Shown here piece after piece: positions 38,668-46,607 of a DNA stretch of 64,000 nucleotides. The DNA comes from Streptomyces sp. NRRL F-6676 (GTDB taxonomy: Bacteria; Actinomycetota; Actinomycetes; Streptomycetales; Streptomycetaceae). The notes under the pieces were generated by a model, which searched no databases, was not told the origin of the DNA, and saw only the letters and a program-made list of their open reading frames with translations. A program made the position numbers and the translations under genes. The stretch is from positions 124,001-188,000 of the forward strand of contig NZ_JOHS01000006.1 of the NCBI RefSeq assembly GCF_000725625.1. Reading direction: 5' to 3'. How positions within the stretch are numbered: position 1 is the first letter of the stretch; the number at the start of each line of letters is the position of its first letter.

Positions 38668-38895
38668 GAGTCGCGTCCTCCCTGTCACCGCACCTTGCCG
38701 ACCGCGGGGGCCATCTTGCCAACCGCCCCGCAACGTGTCACGCGAGGGAGTCTAAGGGCAGAGGCTGTCCCGACGGCGCGGGATGAGGCGGAGGTCGCAC
38801 ATGGGCGGGACGGGGCGCGGCCGGGCGCACGGGGTGGTCCCGCGCGCCGGGCGCAGGACCCTCACGACTCCTCCGCACGTCCTGCTCCCCTGCCT

Positions 38896-39351
38896 CTACC
38901 GCTTCCGGAGCCGGCTTTCCTGGGCGGGCAGCAGGGGGACGAGCGCGTCCCAACGGGCGATCTCGCACCCGTCACGGCGGTCGTAGGACGCGTCGACGGG
39001 CCGCCCGGCCCAGGTCCCGGTGACGCGGGCGGTGGCGGGACCGCCGTACCGCATGGTGCACAGGGCGTCGGGCGGCACCGGCGCGAACGGGTCCCGCCCC
39101 CAGGTGGTCCGGCGCTCCAGCACCGCGCAGGCCCCGGCGGGGTCGGGGTGGGTGCCGCCGCCGGGGTGGCAGCGCAGCAGATACGACCCGTCGGCGCGCC
39201 CCGCGTGCCGGACGGTGACGACGAGCCGGTCCCCGCCGCTGCCGACGCCGGACGCGTCCGCGGGCCCGACCCCCGCGGCGACGCCGAGCAGCCCGACGGC
39301 GGCGGCAACGAACAGGGAGCGACGAGGGGAGAAGGCGACGTGATGAACCAT
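38896..39351 (-). CDS. Subtilisin-inhibitor-like (SSI family) secreted protein
   Basis: A 151-residue exported protease inhibitor from ATG 39351. The signal peptide covers ~1-34 (SLFVAAAVGLLGVAAGVGPADA). The SSI fold is shown by YLLRCHPGGGTHPDPAGACAVL, a CTMRYGGPATARVTGTWAGRPVD segment and the final Cys in RRDGCEIARW, giving the two conserved disulfides. The reactive-site loop around VPPDALCTMRYG has Ala-Leu before the Cys region, and P1 is uncertain. These proteins control extracellular proteases during development. Confidence 0.85.
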   Translation of the reverse strand: MVHHVAFSPRRSLFVAAAVGLLGVAAGVGPADASGVGSGGDRLVVTVRHAGRADGSYLLRCHPGGGTHPDPAGACAVLERRTTWGRDPFAPVPPDALCTMRYGGPATARVTGTWAGRPVDASYDRRDGCEIARWDALVPLLPAQESRLRKR

Positions 39352-39584
39352 GCCGTGCTCAACGCGGCGGAGCGCGGACGGTTGCGCGGAGGCCCCGCCG
39401 GGCGCGGGCCCGGGCGCGAGTACGGAGAGGGACGGAGACGCAGCCCACAGCCCCGTCGGGGGCAGGGCAAAGGACTTTGCCCTGCGCCCCGCCTGCCTAG
39501 TACCGTGGGTGCCGATTGGTGACACCCCGCTCGTCTGTGTCATCATCTGCACGCACCACTCGCGCTCGCGCGGGCGGCTGTGCG

Positions 39585-39675
39585 GGAGGCGTCGCCTAGT
39601 CCGGTCTATGGCGCCGCACTGCTAATGCGGTTTGGGTCTTAAAGCCCATCGAGGGTTCAAATCCCTCCGCCTCCG
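39585..39675 (+). tRNA. tRNA-Ser (anticodon GCT)
   Basis: 91 nt. Acceptor stem GGAGGCG / CGCCTCC, anticodon GCT in ACTGCTAAT, a long variable arm (TTGGGTCTTAAAGCCCATC) and GGTTCAAATCCC in the TΨC arm. Confidence 0.95.
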
Positions 39676-39686
39676 CTCCCACCACA

Positions 39687-39719
39687 CCGAAGCCCCGGTC
39701 CCCAGGACCGGGGCTTCGG
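39687..39719 (+). terminator. Terminator after tRNA-Ser(GCT)
   Basis: A perfect 15-bp stem CCGAAGCCCCGGTCC / GGACCGGGGCTTCGG with a 3-nt loop, 12 bp past the tRNA. Confidence 0.85.
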
Positions 39720-39880
39720 TCGTAGGGGTCCCGGGAGCCGTCGCTGAACGACGTTTCCCCAGCTCAGCCCGGGTGCGGCAAACGGATTTCGCGTCCCGCC
39801 GCCTGTCATGTAATGTTGTTCCCGCAACGCCGACCAGGCCGAAAAGCCCGGAAGGAAGAGCACCACAACAGAACACACAA

Positions 39881-39953
39881 GCACTCGTAGCTTAACGGAT
39901 AGAGCATCTGACTACGGATCAGAAGGTTGCAGGTTCGAATCCTGCCGAGTGCA
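39881..39953 (+). tRNA. tRNA-Arg (anticodon ACG), integration target
   Basis: 73 nt. Acceptor stem GCACTCG / CGAGTGC with discriminator A, anticodon ACG in the loop CTACGGA, TΨC arm GGTTCGAATCC. Its 3' part from the anticodon onward is repeated at 55168, marking it as the att site of the integrated element; the intact tRNA is rebuilt at the left end. Confidence 0.96.
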
Positions 39954-39958
39954 CACAG
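39912..39958. other. attL (47-bp direct repeat)
   Basis: It begins CTACGGATCAGAAGG at the anticodon loop of tRNA-Arg and ends CACACAG. It is identical to 55168-55214. Confidence 0.95.
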
Positions 39959-39962
39959 GTCG

Positions 39963-39988
39963 AAGGCCCCGGAGTGATCCGGGGTCTT
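39963..39988 (+). terminator. Terminator after tRNA-Arg (element-borne copy)
   Basis: AAGGCCCCGGA / TCCGGGGTCTT with a GTGA loop, just beyond attL. A closely similar hairpin is found outside attR (55216-55247). Confidence 0.7.
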
Positions 39989-40003
39989 TGTCGTTGCGGA
40001 GGC

Positions 40004-40024
40004 GTACAGCAGCGAAGTACAGCA
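40004..40024. promoter_or_regulatory. Candidate integrase arm sites at the left end
   Basis: Two copies of GTACAGCA (40004-40011 and 40017-40024) stand 13 bp apart, about 50 bp inside attL. Pairs with the same 13-bp spacing occur near attR (55062) and just outside it (55260). Confidence 0.6.
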
Positions 40025-40062
40025 ACGGGCCCGAGGGCGAGCCCGTTGCTGACGATCGGCTG

Positions 40063-40206
40063 CTACTGCGTCTGCATCACCGCCACCATGACGGCTGCCG
40101 CGGCTGCCGCGAGGGTCAGCGCCGGCACTGCCGACGGATGCTCCTTGGCGACGTACGCCACGAAGGCGGCGCAGAGTAGAGCGATGATGAATCGGTCGAC
40201 GGTCAC
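40063..40206 (-). CDS. Small membrane protein near the integrase
   Basis: 47 residues from GTG 40206 (AGGCCAGGA upstream): VTVDRFIIALLCAAFVAYVA, a short loop (KEHPSA), then a second helix AVPALTLAAAAAAVMVAVMQ. Two membrane segments are evident. No family is known. It is downstream of the integrase on the same strand. An inverted repeat AGCAACGGGC / GCCCGTTGCT at 40021-40050 follows its stop as a likely terminator. Confidence 0.5.
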   Translation of the reverse strand: MTVDRFIIALLCAAFVAYVAKEHPSAVPALTLAAAAAAVMVAVMQTQ

Positions 40207-40286
40207 TCCTGGCCTTTCGACATGGGTCCGCCCGGACGCCTGGCAGCTGCGGGTGGGCCCGTCTTCTGGCCCACCACGGCATGTGG

Positions 40287-40321
40287 AAGGCCCCTCACCC
40301 CTTTGCGGGACGAGGGGCCTT
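40287..40321. terminator. Hairpin between the small membrane gene and the integrase
   Basis: A perfect 10-bp stem AAGGCCCCTC / GAGGGGCCTT with a 15-nt loop; probably the integrase transcript terminator. Confidence 0.6.
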
Positions 40322-40438
40322 CGACGCCTCGACTGCGGACACACCTGTCCCTCAAAGGAAGCCGGTGTGGTCGGCTCGTGTGCAACGAGATCGGCAGCAA
40401 GGAGTTACGGCTTGTACAGGAGATTGCATCTGCGGGTT

Positions 40439-41665
40439 TTAGTCCTTGCCGCCCATCGCTTCGGACAGCTTCCCGAGCGCGGCCCGCACCTCCTCCTCGC
40501 TCGCTTCGGCGTACACCTCCATCGTCATGGCGATCTGCGAGTGTCGCAGGATGCGTTGGGCCACCTTCGGGTGCACCTTCAGGGCGACCAGGAGCGAGCT
40601 GCACGTGTGCCGGGTGTTCCGCAGCGGGATCACGCGGAGGCCGGCGCGGCGAGCGCGCAGGGCGAACATACGGGTCAGGTTCCCCGGCTCGATGGGCGTC
40701 CCGTACTTGGTGGTGAAGACCAGGCCGCGGGTGTCCTGCCAGAGTTCCCCGGCCGCCTTCCGGTCCCCGGTCTGCTGGGCGCGGCGCATGCGGAGCGCTT
40801 TGAGGCAGAACGCGGGCAGGGGAAGGAAGTCGTCCGACTCCTCGGTCTTGGTCTCACGGTGGAGGATCTGACGGCCCGCCCGCTGGATCTGGTGATCCAC
40901 GTACAGCTCACCCGTCTCGAAGTCGATCGACTGCCAGGTGAGCCCGAGGACTTCACCCCGGCGGAGGCCGAGGCAGAGGACCAGGACCCAGGCGGCGAAC
41001 AGCGGATCGTCGCGGTTGAGCACGTCGTCCAGGAAACGGCCGGCCTCGACGACGGACCACGGCTTGATCCGGCGCCGACGAGGCTTGGGGACCTTGACCA
41101 GGGAGGCCACATTCTTGCCGATCTCCTCTTCGGTCACGGCGTGGCTCAGAGCGGCCCGGAGGGCATCGCGCGCCGCCTGAATCACCCGGCGGGACGGGTA
41201 CGCCTCACAGCACTCGCCGACTGCGCAGCACCGGCGCCGAGCCGGAGCCCGCTTCGCGTCCTTGCCCTGGGCGCAGCACTGGCAGATGCCGGCGAGCTTG
41301 GTCAGCCACTCGCGCACGTCCCGGACGGTCAGCTTGTCGAGCCGCTTCGAGCCCAGATGCGGGGCGATGTAGAGCCGCACCGATCCCTCGTACGACACGT
41401 ACGACAGCGGAGCGAGGTTCGGTTTGACGATCGACTCCAGCCAGTAACAGAGGAACGCCTCAACCGTGCGGTGCCGGGTGCGTACGGGCCCCTTGCTCGC
41501 CTCACCGTGCAGCTTGATCCACTTCTCGTGAGTCTCCTCACGGGTCTTGCCGTAGACGTACTTCCGCTTCCGGCTGCCGTCCGGAGTGGTCACCCAGACG
41601 TACGCGGCGAAGCCGTTCTTGTACGGGTAGATGGACCCCTCGCCGTTGGCGCGCTTGCCGCTCAT
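40439..41665 (-). CDS. int: Tyrosine site-specific integrase
   Basis: 408 residues from ATG 41665, overlapping the excisionase stop as ATGA. An N-terminal AP2-like arm-binding region (KRANGEGSIYPYKNGFAAYV) precedes the core-binding domain. The catalytic domain shows Arg in GLRRGEVLGLTW, RNTRHTCSSLL (HxxR-box position) and RHSQIAMTMEVYA with the nucleophilic Tyr. A Cys-rich insert of ~30 residues (CQCCAQGKD...CCAVGECC) interrupts the core-binding domain and may bind zinc; I have seen it in related AICE integrases. It should integrate the element into tRNA-Arg. Confidence 0.93.
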   Translation of the reverse strand: MSGKRANGEGSIYPYKNGFAAYVWVTTPDGSRKRKYVYGKTREETHEKWIKLHGEASKGPVRTRHRTVEAFLCYWLESIVKPNLAPLSYVSYEGSVRLYIAPHLGSKRLDKLTVRDVREWLTKLAGICQCCAQGKDAKRAPARRRCCAVGECCEAYPSRRVIQAARDALRAALSHAVTEEEIGKNVASLVKVPKPRRRRIKPWSVVEAGRFLDDVLNRDDPLFAAWVLVLCLGLRRGEVLGLTWQSIDFETGELYVDHQIQRAGRQILHRETKTEESDDFLPLPAFCLKALRMRRAQQTGDRKAAGELWQDTRGLVFTTKYGTPIEPGNLTRMFALRARRAGLRVIPLRNTRHTCSSLLVALKVHPKVAQRILRHSQIAMTMEVYAEASEEEVRAALGKLSEAMGGKD

Positions 41666-41868
41666 GCCGCCCACTCCTCGGCCTCGGTCGCGCAGCGGTT
41701 CACGTACTCGTCGACCCAGGCCGGGAGGATGCGCCGGTTGCGGCCGACCTTCACGGAGCGGATCTCACCGCCCAGCACGAGCGCTTTGGTCTTGGACAGG
41801 CCGAAGCCGAGCATCTCGGCGACCTCGGCCGTCGTGTGCCACTTCCGCTGAATCGTCGCCGTGGTCAC
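41662..41868 (-). CDS. xis: Excisionase-type helix-turn-helix protein
   Basis: 68 residues from GTG 41868. A MerR/excisionase-like winged helix is seen: HTTAEVAEMLGFGLSKTKALVLGGEIRSVKVGRNRRI. Overlaps on both sides (GTGA with the rep gene, ATGA with int) show a rep-xis-int operon as in pSAM2. It is the recombination directionality factor by context. Confidence 0.85.
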   Translation of the reverse strand: MTTATIQRKWHTTAEVAEMLGFGLSKTKALVLGGEIRSVKVGRNRRILPAWVDEYVNRCATEAEEWAA

Positions 41869-43108
41869 TTGGTGGGCCCTCCTTCGGGGTCGGTGTCGGG
41901 GTCGAGTTGGTGCGAGGCCGCTAGCCAGCTTTCTGCCGTGGTCAGGCCGGTCCCGGCGAAGCGCCAGTGCGAGAGGACGAGCACGGTGCCCGGGTCGGGG
42001 AGCGGGTGGCCCGCTTCGGCGGCGCGTTCGCGGGTGACGGCTTCGTTGTGGTCGGCGCGTTCCTGGCGGAGGGCGCCGAGGGTGACGGAGTAGGCGCGGG
42101 ACTTGGTGGAGAAGTGGCCGCGGAAGCCGAGCATGTGGGCCCACTTGCGTAGGCGGAGGTCTTCCAGTTCGGGGAGTGCGCCGAGGTGCCAGCAGGTGAG
42201 GATCATCTGCCGGGCGTGGTCGGTGACGCCGGAGCCGATCAGGTCCGTGATCGGGTTGCGGACGGGGCGGTCGAGGGTGCCGGCGGTTTCGGCGCCCTTG
42301 GTGGCGTACTTGGCGATGTAGGCGGCGACGGCGCGGCTGGAGAGCTCCGAAGTTCCGGCGAAGTCGGCGGAGCGGATCGGGCGGACGTCGAGCTGTGTGC
42401 CGAAGCGGAAGGCATACGCGTGGCCGTCAAGGACGGGGCCGGGGGTTTCGGCGAGGCGGGCCGCCGTGCGGATGGCGTCGGTGAGCAGTTCGGTCGTGGC
42501 CCAGGCGGGCGGGGTGTCCTCGGCGCCCTCGGGACCGTCGAGGCGGATCACGGCGTGGAAGTGGACGGCGCCGCGCCGCTGGTACTCGGCGACCTTGGCG
42601 TAGGAGACCTTGAGGCAGTCGCGCAGCGCGGAGCGGGTGATGCCCGCGCGGGAGGCGAGCTGTTGGCGCAGGTAGGTGGTGAAGCGGGCCCAGAGGGCAC
42701 CGGCGTGCGCGTTCCACAGGACGGCCGCGCGGTAGTCGTAGCGGTCCGGGTCGAGCGGGGTGCCGAGCGCGGGGTCGTCGTCGGGGTGGGTGCGTCTTTG
42801 CCGCCGCTCAGTCCGGCGGTGACGAGGTGGAAGGTGTCTTTCCGGTAGACCTCGGCACAGGCGGCGCACCGGGTGGCGCGGCGGTTGTTGCAGCGGATGA
42901 GGAGCTGTCCGGCGGGAAGGTCGCGGTCGACGACTTCCCGGACGATCTCGCCGGTTGCGGCGTGGACGTCGAGGCGGTGGCCCTCCATCCGTACGGGCCG
43001 CTCGCAGCCGCCCAGGCGCTGGATCTGCCGGGCGTAGGAGCTGAGGTCACCGTGCCGGGCGAGGGCGGTCAGGTGGCGGATGGCTCCGAGGGGAGCCGGG
43101 GCGTGCAT
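41865..43108 (-). pseudogene. repSA: RepSA-like replication initiator, disrupted by an internal frameshifting deletion
   Basis: The N-terminal part (43108 to ~42790) reads MHAPAPLGAIRHLTALARHG...RCAACAEVYRKDTFHLVTAGLSGGK. The C-terminal part (DPALGTPLDPDRYDYRAAVLWNAHAG to the stop at 41865, with VAEYQRRGAVHFHAVIRLD) lies in another frame. In intact RepSA proteins ~40 residues with the TLTAPSFGPVH-type motif join the two; that segment is absent here. The junction is near 42785-42800. The gene therefore cannot make a normal initiator, unless the sequence has an error; the missing segment argues for a true deletion. Confidence 0.8.
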
Positions 43109-43168
43109 GTGCGGGTTCCTCCTTGCGGGGCGGCGGGTGTTCGCGGCGTCCGCCCGGTCTGCCTACCT

Positions 43169-43186
43169 TGTCGAGGGGACTAGACA
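43169..43186. promoter_or_regulatory. Element operator before the rep gene
   Basis: TGTCGAGGGGACTAGACA is a palindrome with one mismatch of the form GTCTAG-N4-CTAGAC, 61 bp upstream of the rep start. The same motif precedes three other transcription units of the element. Confidence 0.65.
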
Positions 43187-43220
43187 GTGTGGGCAGGCGA
43201 AGCCGGGCGAGGCCGAGGAG

Positions 43221-43532
43221 TCAGCGGCGGGTGAGCAGAGAGCGGACGACGACGGCGCACACGGTCACGGAAGCGGCGGTGACGGCGACGGCCAGGAGCA
43301 TGGAGACCAGGACGGCGCCGACGACCAGGACCACGGCGGTCCCGCCGCCGACGAGGGCGAGCGCGCTGCCGGGGGTGAGCTGTACGGCCGGGCGGGGCGG
43401 AACCGGGGCGATAGGCGTCAGCGGTGCGACCGGAGCGGCGGCCGGGGTGATGCTGGTCGGCTCCACGACGACGGCGGGCGGGGTGACCAGGCCGGTGGGC
43501 TGGGGCATGGTCGGGATCTTCGGACGGAACAT
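43221..43532 (-). CDS. Small membrane protein of the transfer region
   Basis: 103 residues from ATG 43532, with AAAGGAG 7-8 bp upstream. A Pro-rich N-terminus (~1-55) is followed by a long hydrophobic stretch (ALALVGGGTAVVLVVGAVLVSMLLAVAVTAASVTVCAVVV), enough for two helices, and a basic end (RSLLTRR). It is a spread/transfer-type small membrane protein by context; no sharper assignment is possible. Confidence 0.65.
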   Translation of the reverse strand: MFRPKIPTMPQPTGLVTPPAVVVEPTSITPAAAPVAPLTPIAPVPPRPAVQLTPGSALALVGGGTAVVLVVGAVLVSMLLAVAVTAASVTVCAVVVRSLLTRR

Positions 43533-43551
43533 GGCGGATCTCCTTTCGCGG

Positions 43552-43707
43552 TTACTTGACGAAGTTGTCGATCACGGGGGCCAGCAGGCTGTCGGCGAGG
43601 AGGTAGCCGCCGAGGAGGAGGGCGGCGATGAGCCACCAGGGCGGGCGGATGAGCTTGACGCCGAGGACTCCGATGCAGAGCAGGGCGAGCCAGAGCGGGA
43701 CGTCCAT
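43552..43707 (-). CDS. 51-residue membrane protein of the transfer region
   Basis: From ATG 43707, with AGGAG 9 bp upstream: MDVPLWLALLCIGVLGVKLI, then RPPWWLIAALLLGGYLLADS and the end LLAPVIDNFVK. Two membrane segments are predicted. It lies 15 bp after the SpdA-like gene and 19 bp before the next; tight packing supports an operon. No known domain. Confidence 0.65.
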   Translation of the reverse strand: MDVPLWLALLCIGVLGVKLIRPPWWLIAALLLGGYLLADSLLAPVIDNFVK

Positions 43708-43722
43708 GCGGTGGGTCTCCTG

Positions 43723-43902
43723 TCAGGCGGAGCAGCGGTGGGTGCGGGCGGCAAGTTCGGCGGCGGCGCGGCTGTCGTACTCGGCGGAGAAGTCGCAGCG
43801 GGGCGCGGTGCAGGCGGCGAGGTGGCGGTGCTTGCCGCGGTCGAGGTAGGAGGCGACGTTCACGGGGCCGATACGGCGGACGTTGCGGAAGCGGCGGTGC
43901 AT
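43723..43902 (-). CDS. Mobile element transfer protein (SpdA-like)
   Basis: 59 residues from ATG 43902, with GAGAGGAG 7 bp upstream. It reads MHRRFRNVRRIGPVNVASYL, then DRGKHRHLAACTAPRCDFSA and a Cys-containing end. The pattern (basic N-terminus, CTAPRCDFSAEYDSRAAAELAARTHRC) is that of the small proteins annotated as mobile element transfer proteins in AICEs and Streptomyces plasmids. Three Cys and several His suggest metal binding. Confidence 0.75.
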   Translation of the reverse strand: MHRRFRNVRRIGPVNVASYLDRGKHRHLAACTAPRCDFSAEYDSRAAAELAARTHRCSA

Positions 43903-43915
43903 GGCGGTGCTCCTC

Positions 43916-44641
43916 TCAGAGGTGAGCGGCGACGGATGCGGTCATGGACCGAGGCAGGCCGAGCCGGGCGCGAACGGCGTCGGGGTCGGCGGGGCGGCCG
44001 GTGGCGGAGTGGTGTTCGTCGGCCAGGGCCCGGACGCGGTCGACGAGGGCTGGCGGCAGGGCAACGGCGGGAACGGGCGCCGGAACCGGGGCAGGGGCGT
44101 CGACCGGTTCGGCGGCAATCTCGGGAGCGGGCTCGGGATCGGTGAACGGTGCCGAGAGCGCGTCCCGGTCGGTCGTATCGACGGCGGCCGGGACGGGGGC
44201 CCGTTCCTCGCGCGCGTCGGTCGACGAGGCCGAGGAGTCCGACACGGCCGGCGCTGCCGTGTCGCCGTGCGGGATGTGGGCCAGGAGCGTGCCGCCGAAG
44301 AAGGCGACGGCGGGCCAGCCCGCGACGACGACGCGGAGCGAGGCGGGGACGTGGTCGAGGTCGAGGAGTCCGGCGGTGGCGACGTTGGCGCCCAGCGATG
44401 CGGCCAGTGCCACGAGGAACCACAGGCGCGGTCCCCCGGCTGCCCGCCCTGCCCGCTGTGTCTGCCGCATCCGGCGCCAGGCGGCGACCAGCAGCAGGTC
44501 GACGCTGACCGGGTAGGCCCACGCCTTCCACCCGCCCTGTCCGGCCGCCGAGGCGAGATCGTGCAGATGGGAAAACGACAGGGCGCCGGCGATGACGGCC
44601 TGAACGATCACGGCATCCACGCGGACCAGGTGGGCACACAT
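43916..44641 (-). CDS. spdB: SpdB-like membrane protein (DUF2637)
   Basis: 241 residues from ATG 44641. Four hydrophobic segments occupy the first ~130 residues (VDAVIVQAVIAGALSFSHLH, AWAYPVSVDLLLVAAW, LWFLVALAASLGANVATAGL, LRVVVAGWPAVAFFGGTLLA), the DUF2637 pattern. A Pro/Ala-rich tail and a C-terminal basic helix (~200-241) follow. SpdB proteins help intramycelial spread of conjugative DNA alongside TraB. It lies 13 bp upstream of the SpdA-like gene. Confidence 0.85.
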   Translation of the reverse strand: MCAHLVRVDAVIVQAVIAGALSFSHLHDLASAAGQGGWKAWAYPVSVDLLLVAAWRRMRQTQRAGRAAGGPRLWFLVALAASLGANVATAGLLDLDHVPASLRVVVAGWPAVAFFGGTLLAHIPHGDTAAPAVSDSSASSTDAREERAPVPAAVDTTDRDALSAPFTDPEPAPEIAAEPVDAPAPVPAPVPAVALPPALVDRVRALADEHHSATGRPADPDAVRARLGLPRSMTASVAAHL

Positions 44642-44726
44642 CAGCTCCGGTTCCTTCCTGTTTCAGGCATGGGAGGGGTAGGGACGCGGCGCGAGGCGGT
44701 CACGCCGACCGTGACGAGGGGAGCGG

Positions 44727-46094
44727 CTACTCGGTCACCGGGCGCGCTGTGGGCACGGCAGCGGTCGAGGAGGACGGCCCGGCCGTTTCGACGGCGACGG
44801 CGGGCCGGAAGGCGTCGAGCCGGGGCAGATCCGGCACCAGGGTGGCCGTGTCCCGGCAGACGGCCGCCGCATCGTCGAGCGTGAGATGCGGCGAACGGAC
44901 GCGGGACCAGCCGCCGGAGGAGTCCCCGACGACGGCGACGCCGGGACGCTCGGCCGGGATGGCAGTCGCGGCCAGCGCAGCCTCAGGGGAGATGTCGGCA
45001 AGCGCCATGTTCGCCGACGCTTCGTCATTGACGCGGTGGCAGATGCGGCCGGACAACTGAGCGCGCAGCATCGTGGCGCCCTTGCCCAGTTCGGCGCCGA
45101 AGCGCTGCCCGCACACCTCCAGGAAGATGCCGGCCGCGCGGCCGAGCTGGGCGAGGCGGATGAGCTTGGTGACCATCGCGTCCCTGCGCTTCTCGTCGTC
45201 CTTGCTCGCGGCCAGGAAGAGTTCGGCGACCTCGTCGACGACGACCACGACCGGCACCGGCCGCACCGCTTCCGGCAGCCCCCACACGTCCGAGGTGAGC
45301 ACGGCGTCCGGACCGGCCCCGCTCCGCAGTCCGATGAGGCGGAACCGCGCCTCCATCTCCTCCAGCAGCACGGCGAGGAGTTCGTTCGCCCGGTCCGGAG
45401 TGTCGGCGAGCGCGGACAACCGGGGCGCGAACGGCGCCAGTTCGACACCCCATTTGCAGTCGATGCCGACCAGGACGACCGGCTGACGGGCCAGGCCGCA
45501 CAGCAGGTTGCGCAGGTAGACGGACTTGCCGGACTGCGTCGCGCCGAGGATCAGTTCGTGCGGCACGGTGCGGAAGTCCCGCACGTGCCATACGCCGTCC
45601 TCCCGCAGCGCCAGCGGCAGGCACAGGGGACCGTCCCCCAGCCGGTGCCGGGCGGGCCGCACCTCGGAGAGCACGTCCCAGCCGACCAGCCGCAGTTCCA
45701 GCCGCCCCGGTTTCGTGGGACGGACGTGCACGGCATGGGCGCCCCAGGCGTGCCGCAGCCGGTCGGCCGAGGCCGCGAAGTCCTCGGGCGCCTGCCCGGC
45801 CGCCATGCGCAGCCGCATCACGAGCCCGGACCCGGTCGGCCGGGGGAAGGAGTGGCGAGGAGGCACAGGCGCCGCCTGCCTCCCCACCATCCGAGCGGTA
45901 GCCCGGCGGACGGCCGAGGCCGGAACCGTCAGGCCGCAAGCATCCATCGTCGCCCGGTATGAGACCAGGACCCGCAGCGCGACGGCCGGATACCCGACCA
46001 GCCACCAGAACACCACCGGCATCCGACGGCGCACCACCAGCAGCACGACCAGGACCAGCAGCACCGGGAGCAGCACCCGCACAGCGTCGGCCAC
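44727..46094 (-). CDS. FtsK/SpoIIIE-type DNA translocase (TraB/TraSA-like conjugative protein)
   Basis: 455 residues from GTG 46094. Two N-terminal helices (VRVLLPVLLVLVVLLVV, VFWWLVGYPAVALRVLVSY) anchor it. The ATPase has Walker A LILGATQSGKS and Walker B PVVVVVDEVAELF, with an LAQLGRAAGIFLEVCGQR motif as in FtsK. In Streptomyces one such hexameric translocase moves double-stranded element DNA from donor to recipient mycelium. The gene is 5 bp downstream of the Pra-like gene. Confidence 0.9.
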   Translation of the reverse strand: MADAVRVLLPVLLVLVVLLVVRRRMPVVFWWLVGYPAVALRVLVSYRATMDACGLTVPASAVRRATARMVGRQAAPVPPRHSFPRPTGSGLVMRLRMAAGQAPEDFAASADRLRHAWGAHAVHVRPTKPGRLELRLVGWDVLSEVRPARHRLGDGPLCLPLALREDGVWHVRDFRTVPHELILGATQSGKSVYLRNLLCGLARQPVVLVGIDCKWGVELAPFAPRLSALADTPDRANELLAVLLEEMEARFRLIGLRSGAGPDAVLTSDVWGLPEAVRPVPVVVVVDEVAELFLAASKDDEKRRDAMVTKLIRLAQLGRAAGIFLEVCGQRFGAELGKGATMLRAQLSGRICHRVNDEASANMALADISPEAALAATAIPAERPGVAVVGDSSGGWSRVRSPHLTLDDAAAVCRDTATLVPDLPRLDAFRPAVAVETAGPSSSTAAVPTARPVTE

Positions 46095-46099
46095 GGCGA

Positions 46100-46447
46100 T
46101 CAACCCTGCACCGAAGCCGGGGCATTGACCATGACCGCATCCGCTCGGTAGGCGATGCCGTGCCGGGCCCGCCCGCCGAACTCGCTCTCCCACGGCCGGG
46201 CCACCAGACCCGACAGGACGACCGGCGCCCCCATCACCAGGCCCTCACCGATGCCCGGCTCAGGAACGGTCACCTTGATCATGTCCGAACCGCCGGCGGC
46301 GATGAACACCAGCTCCAGCACCATCAGCCGCTGGTTGGTCACCGGGTCCACGGCGACCTCACCGGTCTGCCGGTCCCGCACCTTCACCTCAGGCAGCTTG
46401 GTCACGAGGAGGGTGGCGGCCGAGGTGTCCACGGGGATCACACGCAT
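46100..46447 (-). CDS. Pra-like element activator protein
   Basis: 115 residues from ATG 46447 (GAGG 8 bp upstream). It opens MRVIPVDTSAATLLVTKLPE and ends near GLVARPWESEFGGRARHGIAYRADAV, the pattern of AICE proteins annotated as plasmid replication, integration and excision activator (Pra of pSAM2). The function is by family resemblance and position before tra. Three copies of ACTGTCTAGGGGGG lie in its promoter region, so it is probably the main repressed gene. Confidence 0.65.
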   Translation of the reverse strand: MRVIPVDTSAATLLVTKLPEVKVRDRQTGEVAVDPVTNQRLMVLELVFIAAGGSDMIKVTVPEPGIGEGLVMGAPVVLSGLVARPWESEFGGRARHGIAYRADAVMVNAPASVQG

Positions 46448-46481
46448 TGTCTGTACCTCACTGAGTCGATGGACCTGCGTA

Positions 46482-46573
46482 CCCCCCTAGACAGTGCAAA
46501 GAGGGGCCCGCCCTAACTGTCTAGGGGGGGCGACATTCAAGGTAACCGACGCCCCATCAACTGTCTAGGGGGG
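46482..46573. promoter_or_regulatory. Triple operator before the Pra-like gene
   Basis: CCCCCCTAGACAGT (46482-46495) faces ACTGTCTAGGGGGG (46516-46529), a perfect 14-bp inverted repeat with a 20-bp spacer. A third copy, ACTGTCTAGGGGGG, is at 46560-46573. The half-site is shared with the other operators of the element. Confidence 0.8.
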
Positions 46574-46607
46574 TATACGAGCGCGTGTCAGATCGCGCCC
46601 GTGCGCG

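Noticed and set aside
34327..39522. A 1731-codon plus-strand open frame
   Set aside because: It is antisense to the hybrid-kinase gene and made of low-complexity GRG/RPG text; it has no domain. High GC with third-position bias creates it.
41865..42869. Intact 334-residue Rep protein starting at 42869
   Set aside because: Its first ~25 residues are an out-of-frame reading of the N-terminal RepSA part; real Rep sequence begins only after the deletion junction.
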